This document shows, in pieces, positions 58,028-64,000 of a stretch of DNA of 64,000 bases (its first letter is position 1; each line of letters begins with the position of its first letter). The DNA is from Mycolicibacterium aubagnense. Its GTDB lineage: Bacteria > Actinomycetota > Actinomycetes > Mycobacteriales > Mycobacteriaceae. Under the pieces are notes generated by a model. That model did no database searches. It saw only the letters and a program-made list of their open reading frames with translations, and was not told the DNA's origin. The DNA is taken from contig NZ_AP022577.1 of NCBI RefSeq assembly GCF_010730955.1, positions 1,488,001 through 1,552,000 on the forward strand. The letters run 5' to 3'. The position numbers and the translations under genes were made by a program.

Positions 58028-59131
58028 TCATTCGGCCTGTGAGCCGGGCGTCCATCGAAACGGCGTCTGGAGCGCAATCACCTTCTCGGCTTTGTCGTAC
58101 CAACCCTGCGGAGCGTGCTGGCTGGTGTGCAGGTAACACTGCACACGGACTTCCGCGCTGCCCGGGGTGAACGTCAACAACCGACTCAGCGGCAGGGTCG
58201 TGATCGGCATATGGTGCCGACTCAACGAGGCGACATTGAGGAACCATGTCCCCCAGCGCTGTTCGATATGACTCTTGCCGCCGAAATTGTCATCGGGATG
58301 GGTATGGGTGTGCCCTGCGATCCACAGCTGCACCCGGCCCGGATGCGCGGCCAGAAATTGTTCGAATGCGCCGGAGTCCGGCTGACTGTCCACCCAGTAC
58401 AGGTATGACGCGCCCTGCGGTGTGCCTGCGGCGAACGGCCGGTGATAGTGCTCCACCAACTCGCCGTCGGCGTCGCGACGCACGCCTTCCCAGTCTCCGG
58501 AGGCGACCGTGGTGTCCTTGAGGACGTAGTGGTGCACCGTCACGATGATCGCGTCCGGATTGGCCAGCACCATGTGTTTCCACCATCGGAACGTCTCGCC
58601 GCTGACCACTCCCCCGGGGTTACCGCCCAACGTGCCCCGACCGACAGTCTGGGTTGGTTCATTGCGGTCACTCAACATGAGGAACAGCAGGTTCCCCACC
58701 CGGAACGAGTAGTGCTGCCACACCCCGTCGACCGGAAAGGGCCGACGGGCGTTGTCGACGCCGGAAGATGCGGTGTGCTGTCCGAGCGGGTCGATCCACT
58801 TCTGCCACCACCAGGCCTCGGGTTCGTCCAGGCCACTGCGGTCATGGTTGCCACAAACACTGTAGATGTCTTCACGCCGGTGGCGGCGCAGGCTGCCGAA
58901 CTGCCGCTGCACCTCACGACCTTCGGCGTCGTCCGGCAGGTGATGGTGGGCGCCGGACATGTCGCCGACATCTAGTGCGATGTCCCAGTCGAACGCGGCG
59001 CCACCGTCGGACCCGCCGAGTTCCGATTGTGAGATCGCCTCAGCCAGACTGTCTCTGTCGAAGCGGCGGTCGGTGCCCACATGTGCGTCACCGAACGTCC
59101 AGAGCCGGAACAGATTCGCGTAGCCGGTCAT
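58028..59131 (-). CDS. Calcineurin-like metallophosphoesterase
   Basis: 367 aa. Metal ligands in order: TFGDAHVG (residue 13 on), DVGDMSG, CGNHDRS, VTVHHYV and IAGHTHTH. No signal peptide, so cytoplasmic. ATG 59131 overlaps the permease stop by 4 bp, making it the last gene of the ABC-importer operon; it probably works on the imported compound or a product of it. Confidence 0.88.
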   Translation of the reverse strand: MTGYANLFRLWTFGDAHVGTDRRFDRDSLAEAISQSELGGSDGGAAFDWDIALDVGDMSGAHHHLPDDAEGREVQRQFGSLRRHRREDIYSVCGNHDRSGLDEPEAWWWQKWIDPLGQHTASSGVDNARRPFPVDGVWQHYSFRVGNLLFLMLSDRNEPTQTVGRGTLGGNPGGVVSGETFRWWKHMVLANPDAIIVTVHHYVLKDTTVASGDWEGVRRDADGELVEHYHRPFAAGTPQGASYLYWVDSQPDSGAFEQFLAAHPGRVQLWIAGHTHTHPDDNFGGKSHIEQRWGTWFLNVASLSRHHMPITTLPLSRLLTFTPGSAEVRVQCYLHTSQHAPQGWYDKAEKVIALQTPFRWTPGSQAE

Positions 59132-59970
59132 TCGTTGTCACCGTCCACCAACCCCCAGTAGCGGCGAATCTGCCTGTCCACCAATCCGAATACCGAATCG
59201 ACTACGACACCGATCACCAGCACGACGATCATGACGGCAATGGCCAACGGCATGTCACTCATGTTTTGCGCGTTCTCCAGCAGGACTCCGATGGATGCGG
59301 AGCCGGCGACCATCACCACCAGTTCACCGGCCATGAGGCTGCGCCATGCGAACGCCCAGGCCTGCCGCAACCCGCTGACGAACGTGGGCAGCGATGCCGG
59401 CAGGATCACGTGGCGATACAGCGCAAACCGCCTCAATCCCATGATTCTTGCCGCCCGCAACTGCAGCGGTGGGATGTGATCGGCACCCGCGATCACGCCG
59501 AGTGCCACCGACGGTGCCGCGCCGATGACGATCACGAACAGGATGGCCGACGTGTTCAGGCCGAAGAAGATGATCGCAAACGGAAACCAGGCGATCGCCG
59601 GCATAGTCTGCAGCCCGGCAATGATTGGTCCAAAGGTATTTCGCAGCAGCCTGTTTCGGGACAGCACACTGCCCACGGCGGCGCCAAGGAGCAGTGCCAG
59701 CCCAAATCCGATGAGGGCGCGCGCCATCGTCGTCGATACCGCCGTCCACAGCAGCGCGTCCTGCAACTGCCGCCACAGCGTGGCACCGACCGTCGCCGGG
59801 CCAGGCAGGACCACCGCCGATTTCCAGCCGCTCAGGTACACCAGCTGCCAAGCTCCCAACAGCATCAGCAATGCCAGCGTTTTCACGCGCACCGACGCAA
59901 GCACCGACTGCAGCCGTCCAGGCCGGTGCGGCGCTGACAGCCGGGATGTCGCCACCTCACTGTTGATCAC
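59128..59970 (-). CDS. ABC transporter permease, SsuC/TauC type
   Basis: 280 aa from GTG 59970, overlapping the ATPase stop; GTG 59955 is an alternative. Six helices; cytoplasmic coupling loop (EAA-like) AARIMGLRRFALYRHVILPASLPTFVSGLRQAWAFAWRSLMAGEL is clear. Family members take up sulfonates, taurine, nitrate or related anions. Confidence 0.9.
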   Translation of the reverse strand: MINSEVATSRLSAPHRPGRLQSVLASVRVKTLALLMLLGAWQLVYLSGWKSAVVLPGPATVGATLWRQLQDALLWTAVSTTMARALIGFGLALLLGAAVGSVLSRNRLLRNTFGPIIAGLQTMPAIAWFPFAIIFFGLNTSAILFVIVIGAAPSVALGVIAGADHIPPLQLRAARIMGLRRFALYRHVILPASLPTFVSGLRQAWAFAWRSLMAGELVVMVAGSASIGVLLENAQNMSDMPLAIAVMIVVLVIGVVVDSVFGLVDRQIRRYWGLVDGDNE

Positions 59971-60769
59971 GACGACCGTTGCCTTCCTCGTGCAACCGAG
60001 CGGTGATGTGTGCCGCCAGCTCGGCGACGTCCGCGGTATTGATCTGGCGGGGACGCGGTACCGGCACCCGGAACTCCTCCACGACGCGGCCCGGGCGTGC
60101 ACCGAGCAGAATCACCCGGTCCGCCAACCGCACCGCCTCGCGCACATTGTGCGTCACGAATACCACTGTCAGTCCGCGTGATTCGACGATCCGCTCGAGC
60201 TCCTCGTGCAGCCGGTCCCGGGTCAGGGCATCCAGCGCCCCGAACGGTTCGTCCATCAACAGCACGTCGGCGTCCTGCGCGAGCGCTCGGGCCAGCGCAA
60301 CCCGCTGCCGCATGCCGCCGGACAACTGATGTGGACGCTTGTCGGCGAAATCGCTCAGTCCGACCGTGGCCAACAATCGCGCCACCCGCTCGCGACGCAC
60401 GTCCCGTGGCACCGCACGTGCCCTCAGCGCCAGGTCGACGTTGGCCGCCGCGGTCAGCCACGGGAACAACGCCGGCTCCTGGAACATCAGGGCAATCCGC
60501 CGGTCATAGGTGTCAACACTGCCGGTCGACGGGGCATCCAATCCGGCGATGATCGACAGCAGCGTGCTCTTGCCGCAGCCCGAACTGCCTACCAGACACA
60601 CGAATTCGCCCTCGGAGACCGTCAAATCGATGGTGTCCAAGGCCGCTACCGCGGTGCGGCCTCTTCCGTAGAGCTTGGTGACCTCCACCAACTCCAACAC
60701 CGGCTGCGGCACCGACGGCGGCATGGTCATGGCCACGACGCTCTCACCGGCTTGCGCGCAGCGGCTCAC
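59957..60769 (-). CDS. ABC transporter ATP-binding protein, SsuB/TauB type
   Basis: 270 aa from GTG 60769 (overlapping the binding-protein stop); an ATG at 60730 is an alternative. Walker A GSSGCGKST, Q-loop MFQEPALFPW, signature LSGGMRQRVALARAL, Walker B VLLMDEPFGALD and switch His in VTHN are all intact. Partner of the permease at 59128-59970. Confidence 0.93.
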   Translation of the reverse strand: MSRCAQAGESVVAMTMPPSVPQPVLELVEVTKLYGRGRTAVAALDTIDLTVSEGEFVCLVGSSGCGKSTLLSIIAGLDAPSTGSVDTYDRRIALMFQEPALFPWLTAAANVDLALRARAVPRDVRRERVARLLATVGLSDFADKRPHQLSGGMRQRVALARALAQDADVLLMDEPFGALDALTRDRLHEELERIVESRGLTVVFVTHNVREAVRLADRVILLGARPGRVVEEFRVPVPRPRQINTADVAELAAHITARLHEEGNGRRDQQ

Positions 60770-61794
60770 GCCGCGACCGCCGGTTTACCCGACGCCGCAA
60801 GCACCGCATTGAGCGGAGCCGGATCAAATAGGCCGTCGATGTTCAGCGGCTGCAACAAGCCGATGGCCACGGCCTTGCCCACCTGGTCGCGCAGCGAAGC
60901 GATCCCCGGATCGTTGGTGAACCTGGTCTCTTTGAACGACTCGGCCAGAACTTCCGGATCCAGACCCTTGCCAAGGGTTTTCGCGAGTGCGGCGTTGGCG
61001 GACTGCACCGCCGCCGTGGGATCGGCACCGATCTTGTCGTTGGCCTGGACCTGGCCGCGCAGCAGTCCGGCCACCGCATCAGGATGTGCGGCGAGGAAGT
61101 CCTGACGGACAACCAGCACGGTGATGGTGTTCGGGTCCGACCACAACCGCACGCCGCCGGCCTTGATCATCTGCACGTCGAAGGGCGCGGAATCCAGCGC
61201 ACCGGCGATCTGCTTGCTCACGAACTGCTGGACAATCGCCGACTCAGGGTTTGTCGGCTTGACCGAAACATCCCCTCCGCCTTGGGTATCGGTCTTCAAT
61301 CCGTTCTTCGAAAGCCAATCGCGGAGGCTGACGTCCTGGGTACCGCCGAGGGCAGGATCGGCCACCGTCTTGCCCCTGAGGTCCTGGGCGGACGTGATGC
61401 CGGGTTGGACGACCATCGAGGTACCGCCACTGGCGGCGCCCGAAATGATCTTGATGGCTTTGCCATTCGATTTCTGCCAGGCGTTGAAAGCCGGGTTGGG
61501 TCCCACGTATGCCGCGTCGAGATGGCCCGACAACAGCGCGGTGATCTCTTCGGTGCCGGTGCTGAACGGTTGCGCGGTAAAGGTGACCCCCGAGCCGAGC
61601 TGCTGGGCGAACAGTCCGTCATTGACGCCGATGAGCGCGGGTGCATGGGTGACACGGGTCAGATATCCCAGTCGCAGCGGCACAGGAGAAGACGATGCCG
61701 ACTTGGTCGACGGGGAGCATCCCGCGACTGCGACGATCACGGTGACGGCGGCGCCCAGCGTAAGCAGCCTGGTGAAATGACGTTGTGAGAACAC
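60766..61794 (-). CDS. Substrate-binding lipoprotein of the importer (SsuA-like)
   Basis: 342 aa from GTG 61794 with AAGGAAAA upstream; the frame to 61950 is not needed. Lipobox VAVAGC (Cys about residue 26). Type 2 periplasmic fold: LRLGYLTRVTHAPALIGVNDGLFAQQLG and GHLDAAYVGPNPAFNAWQKS match sulfonate/nitrate-type binding proteins. Catches the substrate outside the membrane. Confidence 0.9.
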   Translation of the reverse strand: MFSQRHFTRLLTLGAAVTVIVAVAGCSPSTKSASSSPVPLRLGYLTRVTHAPALIGVNDGLFAQQLGSGVTFTAQPFSTGTEEITALLSGHLDAAYVGPNPAFNAWQKSNGKAIKIISGAASGGTSMVVQPGITSAQDLRGKTVADPALGGTQDVSLRDWLSKNGLKTDTQGGGDVSVKPTNPESAIVQQFVSKQIAGALDSAPFDVQMIKAGGVRLWSDPNTITVLVVRQDFLAAHPDAVAGLLRGQVQANDKIGADPTAAVQSANAALAKTLGKGLDPEVLAESFKETRFTNDPGIASLRDQVGKAVAIGLLQPLNIDGLFDPAPLNAVLAASGKPAVAA

Positions 61795-61834
61795 GGTTTT
61801 CCTTGATGTCGATCGAGCGGGGTGAGACGCGAGG

Positions 61835-64000
61835 TCAGGCCGACTCGGGACATCGCGCCTGGCCGCTCGAACGGGTGACGAACAGCGGGCTGGTCCACAC
61901 CTGATGGCCATCGGACTGGGTGGCGCGCAGGTACGTGGCGCTGGTGCCATGCGGCAGGTCGAGGGCGAGGTCGCCGGTTACCGTGGTGGGCAGCGCGGAG
62001 AACTCGGCCACCCGTTCGGCACGCAACCGCAGATTGAGTCCGCCCACAGCGGTTTCGACGTGGCCATCACGAATCAACTCGGCGCCCGAGAACTCGTGGT
62101 CCACCCGCAGACCATCCTCGTGCAGCGACGCTTGGATTCGGAAGCCGGCCGCCGCAAGGTCCGCCAACCGCACCACGATGCCGATGTCGGAACCGTAGGT
62201 CGTGGTCCGCCAGTGCACCGTCTCGCCGGCGACGTCGAAGCTCTGTTCCGGATGCGCCGCGGCCCAAGGTGTTACGTCGAACATCTCGGTACCCGCCACC
62301 CGCAGCTCACCAGACCACGTAGCCCACCGGTACCGGTCGCGGTGCCGCGCTCCACCCCACCGGATGCGGACGAGCTCGTCAGACAGCCCCGTCTCGGCAT
62401 GCAAGTTGCGCTGCCATACCCGTCCTGCGCTGTCGTAGATGGCAACTTCATCCCAGCCGGATGTACCGTAAAGCGCGTAGCCGACGCTCAATTCGGCATC
62501 TTCGGTGTCGATCTCGTCGCCCATCCAGGCTTCGCCGCTGCGTAACAGGGCGACGGCCCGCGCTCCGGTCGTCGCCCAGGTCCGGCGCGCGCGCAGCCCC
62601 CGGCCCACATCAGCTTTGGTGAGCTCCGGCGCGAGAACTCCGGTCAGGCCGCCGAATCCACCGAAGATGTTCGCTCCGGGTGCCCCACCGCCCGGGCGGC
62701 CACGGTGCTCGTCGCTGGCGGCGCTGGCACCCAGACGAAGGCCGCGGGCCAGCGCATCTTCCAGGAACCACGGGCTGCTTCCCCAGGACGAGTGCACTTC
62801 GATCAGCCGTTCCAGCTCGGGATGGTGCCAGTCCAGGATCGCGCGCCGGCCACCCACGTGTGGGATCAGCAAGTAGGAATCCGGGTCCTTTTCGTAAGCG
62901 GCGTAAAGCTCGGTGATGGGCCACGTTTGGGGTGTCGGTACGGTGCTGGCCATCCCCTGGCGCCACTCCAGCGAGCGTGCCAGCGTGGTGTCCTCCCCGA
63001 GAAAGACGACGTTGTGATCACCGCCGACACCTGCCGTGCCACACCATTCGACGCCGGGGTAGCAGACCAGGCTGCCGTCGCTCGAGATGGCCCGGCAGGC
63101 GGCGACCACGTCGACCCAGGCTTCGTCGGTGATCTGGAAGTCGTTGGCGGTGTAGCCGACAACGTCGAGCGCGCCGATATCGCGGGCATAGCGCAGGTTC
63201 CACCCGGTGTCCTGAGTGCCGACCGTGTCGTTGGAATGTACGTGCAGGTCGGTGAAGAACGCACGTGGGGCGGGCAAGTCGTCGATCACATCCAAGATAG
63301 CCTCGGCGGGCTGCACGTCCACATCGGGTTCCGCGAGGACCTGGATGTGCCCGGCGAGTGCCGGCACCACCAGCGCCACACTCGCCCAGCCGGTGGACGG
63401 GGTCTGCGCCTCGGCCACCGTGGTGCCATCGACGAGCGCGCGCAACGTGGCGGCAGTATCAGTGCAGGCGTTGCCCCACCGATCCTGCAGGTGAGCGCGG
63501 AGCGTGACAGCGGTGGTGTCGCTGCGGACGAGGCGCGGGCCGCGTACCACCACCCGCTCCGGCGGGCCGGGCACGATGGCCAGTCGATTGACGCCCGCCC
63601 GGGCCATCCGGGAGGTGCCCAACGGGTCGACGAACAGATGCACTTCGAACTCGTCCTCGACAAAGGTCTGGACGCGGGTCCCCGGGCCGCCGAATCGCTT
63701 GTCCCCGAGGCGGATTTCGATCACGTCGCCGGGGCGCAGGTAGCCGTCGACGGCGTGGATGAGCAGCGATTTCTGGAACGGCCGCTCCCCGCCTTTGACG
63801 TCATAACGGACGGCCAACCGCTGCACAGTGGCCGCGCCGGCTTCGGATGCACGCCCCACCAGCGATCGGCTGACCAACTGTGCGGTCGCGTAGTCGCGCC
63901 CGGCCGGATCAGCGGTCTGCAGGTCCCAATCCGAGTAGTAGCGGAAGCACAACTTCAGCCAGCCGCTGTCGGCGATACCCGACCGGCCGACGGTGTAGGT
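61835..64000 (-). CDS. DUF3604 (PHP-like) protein, 5' end outside the window
   Basis: At least 722 aa; the frame is open to base 64000 (TYTVGRSGIADSGWLKLC…), so a start is not in the window and TTG 63952 is internal. PHP-type metal motif DLHVHSND at about residue 257 of the visible part, then GVEWCGTAGVGGDHNVVF, LIPHVGG and ASDEHRGRPGG, the other His/Asp ligands. Long beta-rich flanks on both sides. DUF3604 proteins are likely metal-dependent hydrolases; substrate unknown. 40 bp before the binding-protein gene. Confidence 0.88.
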   Translation of the reverse strand, partial: TYTVGRSGIADSGWLKLCFRYYSDWDLQTADPAGRDYATAQLVSRSLVGRASEAGAATVQRLAVRYDVKGGERPFQKSLLIHAVDGYLRPGDVIEIRLGDKRFGGPGTRVQTFVEDEFEVHLFVDPLGTSRMARAGVNRLAIVPGPPERVVVRGPRLVRSDTTAVTLRAHLQDRWGNACTDTAATLRALVDGTTVAEAQTPSTGWASVALVVPALAGHIQVLAEPDVDVQPAEAILDVIDDLPAPRAFFTDLHVHSNDTVGTQDTGWNLRYARDIGALDVVGYTANDFQITDEAWVDVVAACRAISSDGSLVCYPGVEWCGTAGVGGDHNVVFLGEDTTLARSLEWRQGMASTVPTPQTWPITELYAAYEKDPDSYLLIPHVGGRRAILDWHHPELERLIEVHSSWGSSPWFLEDALARGLRLGASAASDEHRGRPGGGAPGANIFGGFGGLTGVLAPELTKADVGRGLRARRTWATTGARAVALLRSGEAWMGDEIDTEDAELSVGYALYGTSGWDEVAIYDSAGRVWQRNLHAETGLSDELVRIRWGGARHRDRYRWATWSGELRVAGTEMFDVTPWAAAHPEQSFDVAGETVHWRTTTYGSDIGIVVRLADLAAAGFRIQASLHEDGLRVDHEFSGAELIRDGHVETAVGGLNLRLRAERVAEFSALPTTVTGDLALDLPHGTSATYLRATQSDGHQVWTSPLFVTRSSGQARCPESA

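Overview
The window is high-GC DNA from a mycobacterium, most likely a fast-growing Mycolicibacterium. The signs are a complete 14-gene nuo operon preceded by an Rv3143-type receiver gene, an MspA-family porin, a 13E12-type HNH protein, a secreted cutinase, many fatty-acid/CoA enzymes and frequent GTG starts with 4-bp gene overlaps. No IS element, prophage, CRISPR array, rRNA or tRNA was seen.

Region 1 (1-5104) is a plus-strand acyl-CoA operon: a family III CoA-transferase (cut by the window edge), an HMG-CoA-lyase-like enzyme, a TetR regulator, and an acyl-CoA dehydrogenase/aminoglycoside-phosphotransferase-like kinase/small-protein trio. The trio looks like the LvaC-LvaA-LvaB module that handles 4-hydroxyacyl-CoAs. 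Region 2 (5151-20905) is the receiver gene followed by nuoA-N, proton-pumping NADH dehydrogenase. Nearly all of its genes overlap by 4 bp, and a CRP-like palindrome lies just upstream of nuoA.

Region 3 (20929-29143) is the accessory part. On the minus strand, a paralogue of the cAMP receptor protein Crp is followed by two tandem paralogues of unknown family and several small or uncertain ORFs. On the plus strand there is a four-gene operon of exported proteins: a glycine-rich MspA-family porin, a secreted protein ending in a phospholipase-A2-like domain without its His-Asp pair, a Pro/Gln-rich protein with a cysteine-containing end, and a small lipoprotein. The last two are visibly AT-richer than their surroundings.

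Region 4 (29536-47350) is catabolic. It holds a TetR regulator with a clear operator facing a second kinase-like gene and its partner; a thiolase-like protein facing two acyl-CoA dehydrogenases, a double-length CoA-transferase and a LysR regulator; and an alcohol dehydrogenase/esterase/Baeyer-Villiger monooxygenase operon that would convert an alcohol to a ketone, an ester and cleavage products. A quinone-oxidoreductase-like gene and a CocE-type hydrolase follow.

Region 5 (47474-64000) holds a Tat-exported phospholipase C, a FadE5-like acyl-CoA dehydrogenase behind an aldehyde dehydrogenase, a cysteine hydrolase, a TauE exporter, an N-terminally shortened HNH protein, a cutinase, a membrane protein and a small exported peptide. 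It ends with a minus-strand operon: a DUF3604 protein (cut by the window edge), an SsuA/B/C-type ABC importer and a metallophosphoesterase. Several strong inverted repeats act as likely terminators or operators.
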